Positions 24,247-37,700 of a DNA stretch of 64,000 nt are shown one piece after another. The position numbers and the translations under genes were made by a program. Within the stretch, counting starts at the first letter, position 1. Each line of letters begins with the position of its first letter. The notes below the pieces were generated by a model. The model saw only the letters and a program-made list of their open reading frames with translations, was not told where the DNA came from and searched no databases. Origin of the DNA: Turritopsis dohrnii (taxonomy: Eukaryota > Cnidaria > Hydrozoa > Anthoathecata > Oceaniidae); assembly GCA_027922465.2 (NCBI GenBank), contig BQMF02000162.1:124001-188000 (forward strand), in the 5' to 3' direction.

Positions 24247-25428
24247 ATGAAAGAAAAGTCGAACATGCAGTTTGAAGATTTTTATACAGTTTCGGTCTAT
24301 CTGAAAAAAGGTCATTTTGGGGACGTTTATCGTTGTTACGAAAAAGAGACTGGAAAAGAATTAGCGGTGAAAATTATATCAACTTTGACGAACGGTGACA
24401 ACGGTTATGACGCCATAACGCCGCTTAAATTCTCAAGAGAGGCTGCAATATGGCGTCGCTTGAAACACCGAAATGTTGTGGAGATACGACGAGTATTCAA
24501 AAGTCCCACAGAACATCATCTGGTAATGGAATATATCAAAGATGGTAACCTTATTGACGAAATCATTGGTTCGACGACGTACACGGAACGCGATGCTTGC
24601 TATTACATGAAACAGCTGTTCGAAGCTCTTGTTTACTTGCAAACAAAACGGGTTATTCATCGGGATATTAAAACTGATAATTTACTGTTAAAGAAGAGTC
24701 ACAATGGGGAAATTTTGAAAATAACGGATTTCGGATTAGCGGTTCGGTTAGACAAAGGAGCCGATTCCATTCAAGTAGAACCTAATGGTGCTCCAATTCA
24801 TTTAGCGCCAGAAACAATTCTGGAAAAGCCAGTCAGTTATGCCGTTGATTTGTGGTCATCGGGCGTTATATTATTCACTTTGTTGGGTGGTTATCCTCCT
24901 TTTTATAAAGAACGCCCGAACCAACTATACGCGGAAATCATAACCAAGGACTTAAGAATGCCGTCCCCATTCTGGGACAATGTCTCGGATTACGCTAAAG
25001 AATTGATTCTGGGTTTACTTGATAAAAATCCGAAAACCCGATTGACGGCTGAGGAAGCACTCAACCATTGGTGGATCGACATAAACACGGAAATTCCGAA
25101 AATACACCGAAAAAAGACTGTCGAAAAGCTAAAAGAATTTAACGCCCGACGAAAGTTACGTGGAGCCATATTCAGCGTGCAGACGATCTACAGAATGCAA
25201 AAACCGTTTGATAAGCAACGTTTGAGTCACGACGGAACGTCAGACCGTCACATCAGTCCAGACAAACGCTTGTTTAAAATAGCTGAACAAGTACGGCGCA
25301 ACTCAACGGCTGTCGTTAGCAAGACAACACATCAGGAATTACCGAATGAAAGAACACTTTCAAAGATCAACGTGTTTTTTAACCAAAAAAGTGTGAATAT
25401 ACTCATACCTGCTGTAAAGGTCAAATAG
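24247..25428 (+). CDS. Intronless CaMKII/CASK-like protein kinase, no hub domain
   Basis: Complete ORF of 393 residues from ATG 24247 (a second Met at residue 7 is possible) to TAG. Kinase landmarks: glycine-rich loop LKKGHFGDV (19-27), lysine in LAVKII (K42), glutamate E65, VIHRDIKTDN (136-145), TDFG (D161), HLAPE (185-189), and a DLWSSGVILFTLLGGYPPF helix. Residues 287-308 (HRKKTVEKLKEFNARRKLRGA) match the CaMKII/CASK regulatory and calmodulin-binding segment. T291 has an Arg at -3, like the CaMKII autonomy site. Oddities: the first glycine of the loop is Lys (K20), and the usual GTP before APE is GAP, so a normally conserved threonine is lost. There are no introns and no association domain. 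A retrocopy or a divergent lineage-specific kinase is likely. It may still be active, as Lys, Glu, HRD and DFG are all present. Confidence 0.85.
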   Translation: MKEKSNMQFEDFYTVSVYLKKGHFGDVYRCYEKETGKELAVKIISTLTNGDNGYDAITPLKFSREAAIWRRLKHRNVVEIRRVFKSPTEHHLVMEYIKDGNLIDEIIGSTTYTERDACYYMKQLFEALVYLQTKRVIHRDIKTDNLLLKKSHNGEILKITDFGLAVRLDKGADSIQVEPNGAPIHLAPETILEKPVSYAVDLWSSGVILFTLLGGYPPFYKERPNQLYAEIITKDLRMPSPFWDNVSDYAKELILGLLDKNPKTRLTAEEALNHWWIDINTEIPKIHRKKTVEKLKEFNARRKLRGAIFSVQTIYRMQKPFDKQRLSHDGTSDRHISPDKRLFKIAEQVRRNSTAVVSKTTHQELPNERTLSKINVFFNQKSVNILIPAVKVK

Positions 25429-25446
25429 ACAAGGAAACAGAACTCG

Positions 25447-25567
25447 CCCAGTGGGCAAAATCGTCAAAATGCCACTGCAACGAAGATCATTTTTATTGAA
25501 ATGTACTGTATATTTCTTTAGAAATACACTCCGTCACAGAGATTTGTCAACACATTTGCCCACTGGG
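25447..25567 (+). mobile_element. MITE family 1 copy
   Basis: CCCAGTGGGCAAAATCGTC at one end and TTTGCCCACTGGG at the other. One of the best preserved termini. It starts 18 bp after the kinase stop codon, so it may supply part of that 3' UTR. Confidence 0.85.
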
Positions 25568-26864
25568 CGGATACCCAATTCATGTCATGCTTCGTGTAAG
25601 AAAAGTTGAAAGTGCATGTCAATTTGCCGGTGTACTTATCCGGCATGTGGTATGGTCTAAATTATGGTTTCGTGTCATCAGATGGGTCCAATGAATCATT
25701 GCCTCATCAATGTTCGTAGTTTTATGCTTATATTATTTTTGTTCCGATCAGTGAAAAATAGATTTCAACGCTGACACGAGGTCTGTGATAAACATACAAG
25801 TAGTTTCGTGGGAAAATCATACACACCAGGTCAGGCATTAAGACACAAGTACAAAACATTCAAAATACCGGCCTTCTTTCTTATTACTAAAATTCCTTAC
25901 TGATTACAGTTTATGTGGTTTACTTAGTAATCGCAGATATGAGATGAAAACGAATATATCCTCTACGTATAAGCGTAAAGCTTTAAAACATATGTTGTAA
26001 AAACTATTTATCATTGAGATATCGTCAAATTCCACGATAGAAGTTGTTTTATGTTCTGTAATATATATATACACGAGTTTTGAAACATGCTTGTAGTAAT
26101 ATAAAAAAGAAATATAGATTTGAAGAAGAAATCGAATTGTTTCTTTTTTTTTTTATTGTTTTAAATCTTTTTTAAAATCAATATTTAATCACTATGGAAC
26201 ATTTCAACCTGGGATAGAATATTTATGAGGAAAACGCCCTTCCTGAATTGACATCCCTCTTTATGTGGATAGACGAATTAGTACTGGGAGTGAACATTAA
26301 ATAATTCTTACCAAATAAACAAACGCCATTTCAAAGAAGCACCGCATTGAACAAAGCGGTATAAATGCTAGCTCTAACGTTAGCATTTCATATCTTCCTA
26401 CTTTGCCTTTCCCTAGAAGCATGCATAAAAAGGAGGGGTGAGATTCATGAGAAAAAGGCCAATTTCATTTAAACAATATGCTAATGCCCTTTGCATGAGT
26501 TTATATGTATAATATGGCGGTTCAAAAATGCAGTTTGAAGCAGCGTTATCGGACCTAAGAAATGTTATATTTTTTATCATGTACAAAGTTTTTGAAAGAA
26601 TTGAACTTTTTCAAAGCTGTCAATCCAGTACTCGGGTGTAAGTAATAACCTAATCTCCTCGGCATGTGTTTGTTCTGCATATGTGAACCCTAATCTCGGT
26701 ATGTGTTTGTTCTGCATATGTGAATATAAAAATATAATATTATAGGTAATTACAAAAATAATTGCAATATATTTTTACAGATCTTTTAAAGATGTTGGTA
26801 CTTCAATATTTGAAGTACATAAAACAAGTTCTGCTGGTTGAGTATCGTACGTTCAAGTTCATGC

Positions 26865-26970
26865 TTGACCAATCGCAACTCCAAGTTGTAACTTGTGACC
26901 AATCACAACTCGATCTTGTAACTTGTGACCAATCACAATTCGATGTTGTAGCTTGTGACTAATTACAACT
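26865..26970 (+). repeat. 29-bp tandem repeat
   Basis: Three to four units of GTGACCAATCACAACTCGAT-CTTGTAACT. Intergenic; produces a short repetitive ORF that is not a gene. Confidence 0.75.
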
Positions 26971-27131
26971 TATGTCAATAAAGCAGACTAAAACCCAATT
27001 TTCGTCAATAAGATCGGCTGCAATTGCTATCCATTCAACAATGTTGACGTCAGAGCGCAAATGCAAAATTTCAAGTATAATTTCTTTGTCTAGAAGCAAA
27101 CAGTCCATCAGATAGGAACAAACAAACATCC

Positions 27132-28768
27132 TTATTTCCTTCTAGTCATTTTTTGAAACGCTTCCACTAACTTAGGAAGCGGTGCTTTTGGTACAGTTTG
27201 AGATAAGAGATAGCCATTCGAACCATCCTTTCTATCTGGTGGTTTCGCTTCCGAAATAAACGGAGGCTCTTTCGGCGGTTTTGGCGGTGGCTTAGGAGGT
27301 GGAGGTTTTTCTGGTGGCGGTGGAGGGTCTGGTTTTGGTGGGGGTTTAGGGTCAGGACCTATCGAGGGCGGTGAATCTGGCGGTGGTTTTCCTTCTTTTT
27401 TGGGGTTGGGATCACCTTCTGATGTAAGCTTCTGAAAAAACTTAAAACCTTTTGCTGGTTTTGGGGGCGGTATGGGCGGATCCTCTTTACCCAGACCCTC
27501 TGATGTGATGGCTTGGTAAGGATTAGGTTTTCCCGGTTTTGGCGGCGGCTTAAGAACCTCAGGCTCAAATGGCAAAGCTGCAGCTATCGGTATATGGAAT
27601 TGCGGAAAACCAGCATCTTCTATTCCAGCAGGGTTTTGTAATGCTGGACTGAGAGAATTTGGGAAAAACTTTGCTGTGCTATCTTTACTTTGTGCCAGAA
27701 AGTCATTTATAGGTGCCGCTTTCCCTCCGAGCAATTCTCCTGCACCAGCGGCTCCACCAGCAGCAATTCCAATACCAACAGAAGGCCTTCCAACCGCGCC
27801 ATAGCCAGCCATACCAGCTCCTATTAATGTTCCACCTGCTCCATATCGTCCGCCACCTTTAGTGTGTCTCATACCGTGAAGGCCAAAATTTGTGAAATCT
27901 GATTGAGAAGGTAACACATTGAATTCATCTCCAAATACGCTTGGATGTACCGATAATTTATCCGATATCAATGGAAATTCGTTAACGTGCTGAGCAATAC
28001 GTTGAGTCTCTCTTTGGAAATACCGCTCCACTTTTGGATCAACTTTCCTCTGTGGAAACATAGGAATTTGATAATCTAAAGGATTCACTAATCGATAATC
28101 TAACTCGCCTACATGGTGACTCTCGTGTGTTGGGCCATGGTGATTCCCTCCATCATGATGGTAATTCAAACCGTCATGCATTTCGTGATGGCGAAGGTGA
28201 TCGTCTAAGCTGTGTTCAAATAAGTCTTCACTAGCTATACCGGCTGGTGCAAAATGTCGGAACAAATAATGAGCCGGATGGTCGTCAATAGGCATCCCAT
28301 CTTGTACGCCATGATGGAAAACTCCATGAGTACTGTCAATGTTGCCGTAGTCGTCAGTGTCGTGATCTTCATGAGAGTTATGACCTCCACCTAAATAGCC
28401 GCCGGAGTACGTGAATATCGGTACCATGTGACCTTCATTGGAAACCGTTGCATCAACACCATGCCCGTTCAACGGACCATAATAGCCAACAGGTGCATCG
28501 GAACCTCCATGAGAATCGCTTGTCAATTCACTACCATGGTGATGATCACCTTGCAAAAAATCATGTCCAAAGTGGTTATTGCCATGCCATGCACGAGCAG
28601 TATTTTCGTTCTTTGAAAAGCCAATCTCTGGACCGTGTAAATGATTTAATGTGAAACCGATTCGTGGAAGACTGTGTGAAGAGCGAGCGTTTTCCATGTA
28701 ATGGTGAAATTGATTATCGAGGCTTTCGTGATCGTCTTGATGACGTATATAGTGAGGTTGATAATGAC
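27132..28768 (-). CDS. Exon 16 of the second giant protein: His/Gly then Pro-rich C terminus
   Basis: 545 codons ending at TAA (27134-27132). The first 200 residues are His/Gly/Asp-rich (HNSHEDHDTDDYGNIDSTHG). A short ordinary-looking segment (NEFPLISDKLSVHPSVFGDE) is followed by a Gly/Ala run resembling elastic proteins (GAGMAGYGAVGRPSVGIGIA). The last 150 residues are Pro/Lys-rich (PPKPDPPPPPEKPPPPKPPP) with a repeated ITSEG/LTSEG element, ending FQKMTRRK. Pro-rich extended tails are common in structural matrix proteins (general knowledge); no specific family is recognised. Confidence 0.85.
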
Positions 28769-31700
28769 CTGAAATTAGAAAAAAAAAGTTTATTGAAAAA
28801 CCTCTGCCACGGAGTACATTTCTAAACAAGTATACACACTATTTCAATAATAACGCTCTTCGTCTCAGTGTTATTTGGACGATTTCTGCCAACAATGTAC
28901 AACCGTGCATTTCATTTTTGGTACATAAGGCTGAGTAACAGCACGCATGCGTAAAGTACATATGTGCGACTCTTTTTTGTTCACCCTTCTGTTTTTGTTC
29001 ACCCTTAAAGATGCAGTAAACAAACTGTGTCAGGCAAATCACAACCTCCAATAATAAAATTCGTTTCAAGGCTGGCCTCCATTTTTCATTTTGGTACGAT
29101 TTTATGTAAAATATCACCTATCGTTTTGTGATGGTTGTCAGAAAATAAAATTCCAATCAAACAGTTGTGTATTTGCTGGTCACGTGCATTACCAGGCCAC
29201 GTGGTGCTATTCTCATTTACAATTCTGATTCTTTGAAGATGGAAAACATATATGAACTAATCTCTTCATAAGTAGAGCTTTCCGAAGAACAGTTCAACAT
29301 ACAAAAATTTACTTGATGTTGCTTGAGGATTTCAGCTCATTTGAATAAAAAGTGTAGCTACCGTTATATTGCTGCTTACAAAGTGAACAAGAAAAAGCAT
29401 CAATGTCAACTTACCAGTGACCATGTGGTGATGGTCAATGTCCTCGTGTTCCTTGTCTTCTTGTCCTTCGTTTTCATGGTGCTCATGTGCTTTAGCATGT
29501 TTGCCATCGTCATCAGAATCATGATCTTCTCCATGTTCGTGATCTTCAGCATGGATTCCCAGATGTCCATGCTCTCCTTTATGATCCTCATGTTCTCCAT
29601 CTTGGTGTTCTTTCTCTTCAAACTCATGTTCACGACTCTGTTGATCATTTTCAGCATGTTCATCTTGATCCCATTGCAGTTCATGACTATTCTCATCTGT
29701 TGTGTCATGCTGGTGTTTCGTGGTATCTTTACGTGAAGCATTATCGAGCATCGACCCTTCCTCATTACGGCCAGTACCAGGAAACATGTTATCATGCACT
29801 TCATAGAATGGTTTGTTGAGATTATCAAGCGCTTTCTCGTTCATTTCCTTCGCATTAATTTGCTGATCGGCTTTGGCGGTAGAGACTGTTTGACTTGATC
29901 CTGCAATATTATTTTGCTGCAATAACTTCGGTGGATCGCCACTACTTCCAATCTCACTCAAGTCATTGTGTATACTGCCATGTTTGTTATTGCTTTCATC
30001 TTTGTTTTCGTTTATTTGATTAAATCGCCGTTCATCTGCTTGTTGCAGTTCTGATATTATCTTTTGGCCAGCTTCATCTGTGCTTTCTTCATCGGCATAA
30101 TTCACGCGATCATTTCGAGGATCTTAAAAGGATAATCACTGACTTTAAGAGACAAGAAATTCTCATTCTCTTTAAAATTGTTTATACAAGAAGCAAGTTA
30201 GTCCACTGATAATGAAAATCATTAGACCTCTACTCGGATTAACTTCATCATTAAGTTAAACAATGCACTTCACAACCTCCTTGTGACTTATCACTCAATG
30301 CTCTAGCCTAGAAGACTTATCACCAAACTCTCCAGCCTAGAAATTTGTCTGCAACTAATCGTAAGACAGTTTTATCTCCGTTACGTCAAATTTCAGTTCT
30401 CCATAAAGAACACGCCCCGACCATTAATGCAACGCCTAATTTCTATTCAACTGTGATGTCATCATTTTCTCTGCGTTAACAAATAGAAATTTCTTGAACT
30501 AAAACGATTTTCTTTGTTTTGATAAGTATTGTGACGCTCAATACGCATGCGTGTAGTCATGTTTTAATCAATAACTGCTGAAACAATCTTTGGTATCACA
30601 TAAGACTTACCCCAACTATCCCAGTGGGCAAAATAGCCAAACCGTGTCTGCGATGAAGAGCGTTTTAATTGAAATAGTGTATATATTTCTGTAGAAATGC
30701 ACTTTTTCGCAGTGATTTTTCATCAAATTTTTCCCACTGGGATATCTTACCTGTAGAAAACATTTCAAAGGTAAGAATTTTATGTTGACGTCATCAAGAT
30801 ATTGATGACGTAATCTTTACTTAACTGCTATGAGTAAGTAATTTTGTTTGATTACTCAATCGGGTTTTCTATTTTCTTGTTAACGACCCGAACTTCCCAA
30901 ATCGTGCAAAATCGTCAAAGTCACTGCGACGAAGAGGATTTCCACTGAAATAGTGAGTATATACTCCTTTGCAGTGATTTTTCAACCATGTGTCCAGTGG
31001 GTTAGCATGTTTTACCTTAGAAATATGTTTTCACTAAGATATAAGGTGTTTTCGCTGCGCGTCTTTTTGCTATAATAGGGTTAGTAAGCTATCTCATAAC
31101 AAGCTTTCATGTTTTTTACGTCGTTTGAATATAAAGTGGAGTGGTTATCAAAGAACTTAAAGAATGAAATATGTTTCACACGCGACTAACTGGACAAAGT
31201 CAAATGATAGGGTGACAGCATTCAAATGGTGTAGACATAAGCAGGTTACAAAGGCAATATGTTGGTCTCGTTATCATCAGACTTTTACAGTGTAAACCTT
31301 GAAATTTGTTTTGGTTAGTGAGGGTAACGCTCCGGGTTGGCCTCATTTGTTCAAATACTTTTGCAAAAGTTTTCACCGTATTTGTGTGATTTGTCAAAAG
31401 TCTCTGCGATGAAGATTGTTATTATTGAACTAGTAAGGAAATTTGTATGAAAATGCACTCCTTCACAGTGATTTTCTTGTCCAAGGCCAAGAACTTTGAA
31501 AAAACTTTCAAGGTTTATAATCTGAAACAATTGCGCAGTATGAACAAAAGTTCAAAACTTCCCTTTGACAATAAACTCGAAATCGTTAAAGTGATAATTT
31601 AAATCAATATAATATTTACCATTGTTGTTTGTTGATCCTCGACATTCTTCATTCAATTTCATGTCATCTATTGCAATATCAAACCGCCCTCCGTCTCCAT

Positions 31701-34700
31701 AGCGGGCGTTAAATCCACATTTTTCATAGATCAAGCCTCTTTTAATGTTTCTCTCTTCTTTGAATTTTTTATTCCTGTTGAACATCTTTTTCTGCACCCG
31801 AGAAATTCTATGGTCATGTTTACCAAGCATCACTTTATGTTTGTGTTTTTCTTTTGACCTCTTCGCGTTATGTGGCACACGGTCTGTTTTGAAACTTGGT
31901 TTCCCAGTAACTCCGTAACGTTTAAAGGAATATTTTGTGTTCCCGTTACTTGCGAGTGCTGAGAGTCTTGTTGATGAAAGCGTTCGTTTTAACCCATTGT
32001 CATACAGATTTTGGACTTCGTGCATTGTCTTATCATAGTATCCAGACTTATCTTCTTGTACACCATCCTCATTCAGATTGATCACAATCCGATGAAACCC
32101 GTTTTTATTATGTGGTATATTCGGATAGTGAACTTTATACCCTAGGTCCCCATTCAAGCCCCATTTCGTACCAATCAAGTGCGACGCTTCACCGATAAAT
32201 TTCGATTCGGGCTCTTTGATTTTGTGTTCTGTGATATCGTTGAAAAGGTGAAGTAGTTCTTTCGTCTCTTTGTCGACTTTGTGATTCAATCGTTTTTCTT
32301 CTAAAGCTTTTATCTCGTTCGGAACAAGAGAGTCAATGAAGTTTGGATTCATGAGTTTGAAATGGTCTTTTGCATATCCTATGTGAATATGGAGTTAAGT
32401 TAATACCTTGTAGGTTCAAAAATAGGGAGCACACCGAAGAGAATGGCCTTGTTTTCAAATCCTACTTCCAGTTTATTCAACTGTTGGAAAGCTTCCATAA
32501 GGTAAAATGGCAAAACCTAACAGATGATAATCATTCCTCAGCATTAAAGCGAACATTTGTCAAGTCATATCTTGATAATCGACTCCGATACACTATTGTT
32601 TGTCTGCACACTGGCTTCCGGGAAAGTTAGAGGAAAGCTATACGTTTCTTTGACAACTACTAGTCAACTAATACCTACAAGTTTCCGAGTTTTCAGTTTA
32701 AGCGTCTTTATCTCGAAAAACTCATATTTCCGCCTCACATTCAATAACGTTACACGTATATATATATATAGTGTTTGGCAAATTAAAACAATACTGAAAA
32801 TTGTAAAATGTTTATTCGGCTGGCAGAGGAAGTGAAGAAGAAAGGTAGAAGCTGAAGGGCTCTTAACTCGCTGTTACTTACTTACGTGCATGTAAGGTGA
32901 TGGTGGGGAAAAATAGAGATTTCTCACCTGACCAGCCATGAATATCCTCTCCCATATGATGATCTGTACTCTCTTCACCATACTCTTCGTCGCTTTCGTC
33001 ATCTCTTCTATCGTGGTTTGTGTCCTCATAATCTCTATTGTGGTGTTCATCATGCCGTCGTGATTCTGTATTACCGACATATCGATGCTCTTCGTCGTGA
33101 TGGTGACGTTCTCCATCTTCGTCATTATGCCGATGATGATGTCGGTTGTGATGGTCGTCATTGTCATAATAATCTCGGTTATGCTCATGATTTTTCCTTT
33201 CTTTTTCCGTTAGCTCCACATCATTACTTCCTTTGTGTATTCCGTGCCGATTCATTGCTTCGTCGTGTCGTTCGGCATCCCGTTCGGCAAATCTGTGTCT
33301 TCTCTTCACATGACGATGTAATCTGTTATTGTCGACGTTACTATGGTGATGGTGTTTATATTTTATCGGGATCACTTCCGCATGATCGTTACGACTTGCT
33401 TCTGGACGAAATTCATGTAATAGCAGTTTCTTCTTCCTCTTTATTTTAATTTTATGATGTTGATCACTAACAGATATACTGCTTGTGGTTTTCTCGTCCG
33501 AATTCTGCTTTGCAGGGAAAGTATTTTCTTCACCATATTCACTTTCCAGTTCTTCTTTATGTTTTGAATAGTATTCTTTTAAGTTATCCACTTCTCCATC
33601 GCTATCTTTTTCTTTATCAATGTTCTCATGTGCTGCAGGTTGGTTTGCAACTTCAATCAATGAGACATTATCACCCTGGTGCTCTCTACCCGTGCCTCCA
33701 ATGTTATCAAGTATACCTCTATTATAAGCTATATCCACTCCCTGGTCAGCACGTGTCTCTTGACTTGTAGGTCCTTGGAAAGGGTATGTATCAACTGCAT
33801 TGCCTGGGTTGTGTACAATTACTCCATTGCTGGCTGAAAATGATTTTGATTCGGGACCGTTGGCAAAGAAAAGATTGCTTTGATCAACTTGTTGAAGGTT
33901 TGCCGATGGCTTTTCAGAGATTTTGATATATTCATTGGGTTGTTCATCTGTATTCAGGTCTTTTACTTCGTTTGGAACCACTCCAAGAAGTTGGTCAAAT
34001 TTGGATTTACGATTGAACACAGCTTTTCCTAGTAGTGTCTCGCCTTGCGAACTTTCAATAATCGGTTCATTTTGATTTATACTTGGTTGAGCAAGCAAAT
34101 TAAGGTTCTTGTCTCTTTCAGGAAATTGTGGTTGGGGATAGGTGCTATCACTTAAAGTGTTTCCTATGTTCTCGTTAACAATTCCGTCTGTTTGTGAACT
34201 GCCTTCTCGATTCAAAAGCCAATTAATTTCCTTTAGACTATTGTCAACACCATCACCCTTAAAATCTTCAAAGTTTCGTTTGATTCCAGACATTTCATGT
34301 TCAGATGAAGGTTTTAACGGGCCACTTCGTTTCAAACTGACGGGTATCATTTCAACATGAACAGTTTCCGATGGATTGGTATTCCAACCTCTTCTTTTAT
34401 CACCAACATTTTTGCGATCGCCATTACTGTCATGATCTGTCGAGTTATTGTCGGAGTCGGCTGCTTTGTCAGCATCGTGTAGCTTGCTTTCATTTGTTTT
34501 TATCGTCTTTAATTTTTCGCTTACGTTGCTATATACAGTCATTGCTTGTTCCAAATGCTGACTCTGTAACTCTTTGAAGTCTTTGTCATTTAAGAAGTGT
34601 CCTCTATAAAACGGTAGGTCATCCAGATCGATCATGTTATTACCTTCATGGGAAACATGGTCAGATGCAGTTGATCCAACGTGATTTGAATTGGGTGATT

Positions 34701-37700
34701 CAATATTGACGTTAACCAGAGACCCTGAATACGTAGTATCATTTAGATCACTTTTTCTTTCTTCTAGTAGCATTTTATAGGATAATTTATTGTTAGATTG
34801 TTCGCCTGTTCTTAGAAGCAACTTTAGTTCTTTCATGTTAACGTGCTCATGAGCTGGAAGTGTTTTCTTTGATGCTATGGTAGAATTGTTCTGTTTATGC
34901 TTTAACCTACTCATATGTTTGGTCTTTTCCCTCTTGCTTAACCCCCACGGCGTGTCAAGTAATTTGGACATTTTGCCAACAAATATTTCTTCTGTTTTTA
35001 GACTTTTGGGGGATTCGTGGGACATTTTTTCAAAGGCATCATGGACAGCGCTTGTTTCATGCTCAATCTTCTCGTTCATCAATTTCTTCTCTTTGTCTTT
35101 ATAGGAAGGTGGCAAAGAGTTTTCCGCGCTTTCTTCGCTTTTCCCTTCATTTTCTTTTGGGTATGAATTATGGCCCGAATTTTCACTGTATTCTGGATTT
35201 CGGCTATTTCTGTCATCGTACTGTGAAAAATCATCCGGATGGTTTTTGTAAAGTTCTGTGGGTGGATCCGACAGAGCAGAATGTACAAACACATCATAAC
35301 CTGCATTGCCAGGTTTTCCTTTTTGTTGTTGATTGCTCTCAAACGTGTTATCAACAACATTTTCAGGACGCGTCTCTGTATATTCTCTATCTCTATGAAT
35401 ATTATCAGGTGGAGGAATATTGTCTTCTTCATTGACAGACTTCCCTCTCTCCTCTTGATTGCGTCCATACATGTTGCCGTCAAATTTTTCGGAGAAGTTG
35501 TGATCGTTGTGTCTATCAATGCCATCGGTTGCAGTATATTTATCATTTGCGTACACATCGTGCATGTTTTGAAGTTGCATTGGCTCATTGTAATCGTTGC
35601 GTAATGGATCTCTGTTTTTGTTCATCTCTTTGTGTTTTACTTCCTCACGTCCATCGTTTTTATTAGGTGAAGCCTGGAGGATGCTAGCATAAGGAGGGTG
35701 GTTTGCCATTGGCTGCAATCCATATCTTGTATTCGCAACCTTATCAAAGTTTTGTATCTCTTTCAATTCATCTTGATGTTGATCATTTTGAGGATGGTAT
35801 GTCTGCATGAGCCACTGCTCTTCCCGTAGATCATTGCGCTTGTCCCATAAATCATTGTGCTTGACAGAATGCGCATCTGATTGGTTGTGGTTTGGAGTTT
35901 TGAGATTCCTTGTTGTCATAATCTTTCTTCGCTTTCGATGAGTAACGAAACTTCGTGTATCTCTTCCATCCAAGCCCCATTCTGTACCGGTTAATTTCGA
36001 GGCTTTTTCCATGAAGTTTTCTTCCGGTCCTTTATTACTGTCCTGGCTGTTTGCTGGTGTGTTGTAAAGATTGGCCAGGGCTTTTGTCTCTTCTTGGAGC
36101 TTATTTTGAATCCGTTCCTGTTCTTGTTGTTTATATGAATTCGGTAGAAGACTTTCAATAAATTTCGCATCAGTGACTAAATTAGTTTTGTCATTAGATT
36201 TATCCGGTATTTCAATGACCTGTCTATCATCTTCATACGTTCCACCATCTCGATCATCGTAATGGTCATTTCCTATATCTATATCTTCGTGAGTGTGTTC
36301 ATGATGATCTCCGTTGACTTGGTCGTCGTTGTATTCTTTGTGAAATGGTTTGCCGTTGATAATGTTTTCGATTTCGTTTTCGTCATTCGAACCTAGATGA
36401 AAAACTTGCATTGATATGTTTGGAAATGTTTAGCGTTTTACAAATAGAACTTTTTGATCATCTAGTGCAGAGATCATATAGAGCAAATGTGAATCACTTT
36501 TAAAAAAATTACATCGCTAAATTAAATACACATCTTAGCTTCACAAGTATACACATCTTTGAATTTTAGCTCACAAACGCCAAACAGGTAGCGATATCGT
36601 GCCCAAAATTCCCTTCTTTTGAATTATCATTTCCGCTACCACAAGGCATTGCGAGAATATTCTCTTCATGAAAATCAAATCAATATAAGAAAGAGGTCCA
36701 TTCTCATTCTTACTTATTTTTTGCTTCGGTTTCAAAAATACATCAACCGGACGCAAAGCATCATTGCATTTTCCATTGACGTCATTTCGTTTGCAGGCTT
36801 GATCACCCGTACGTGATATTTGCTCAATGTCCCCGTTCGATCCTGCAATCCCTTCCCCCTCGTGATGCTCCATTTCATGATCATAGTCGTCATGAACGTC
36901 GTCACTATGGTGACCACCGTCATATGATTCTGATCCGTCGTCATGGTGCCTAAGATATAAGTGCCTTTTAAGAATATTTGGGATTCTACTTACGCAAAAC
37001 TTGTCACGTTAACATCAAAGTTCGATAGACCTTTTCATGAATTACGTCACTATAAACAACGCCTCGTTTTCAAACTGAACATCAATGACGTTTGTGCTGT
37101 TTACAAAGAGAAACGATACCTTAGGGAAACATTTTTACCGAAATTCCTTTATTCAGGTTGAGCACGTAATTATTCATAAACTTGGAAACGAGGCGATGTT
37201 TGTAATGACGTAATTTATGGAAAGGTCTATTCATCGCTTTATCATTTAATATGAAAAAAGTCCCAGAGACCGAGAAAAGCGTTCTGAACGTTCCCCTTCA
37301 GGTAATTTCTCTGTGGGGATTTTCAAGGAACCCACTATAAATTTGTCTCTCTTCAAGAAACTCCCACTTCTGTGCAGTTCCACCTAGCTTTAGTCAGTTG
37401 GGTTGAGCAGTTACTTAAGGAATAACAACTCTTTTTCAAAAACTGAAAGGAGATGCTGTTGTGAGTTTAATTCATAGAAGTAAAGTTCACCGTTCACACA
37501 AGAAAACACATTGTGAAGAAAAAACGCACCCTCCATAATGTTCTCCCCCGTAGCTGTGATCATCGTTGTCGTCATCGTTATGGTGAACCCAACCAATATG
37601 ATGGGAATGATCAGTGTCATGCTCATCTTCCATGTGATCGTCGTGATGGTAACGATGATGATTCCCTTAAAACGTAAACAAAGAATCCAGCTTAATTAAC

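Larger units (their letters stand above)
25429..27131. other. Intergenic: between the 3' ends of the kinase and the second giant gene
   Basis: Convergent 3' ends. Contains a MITE at 25447, the 29-bp repeat at 26865, AT-rich tracts, and CTCGGTATGTGTTTGTTCTG-type duplications near 26660-26725. No coding sequence recognised. Confidence 0.6.
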
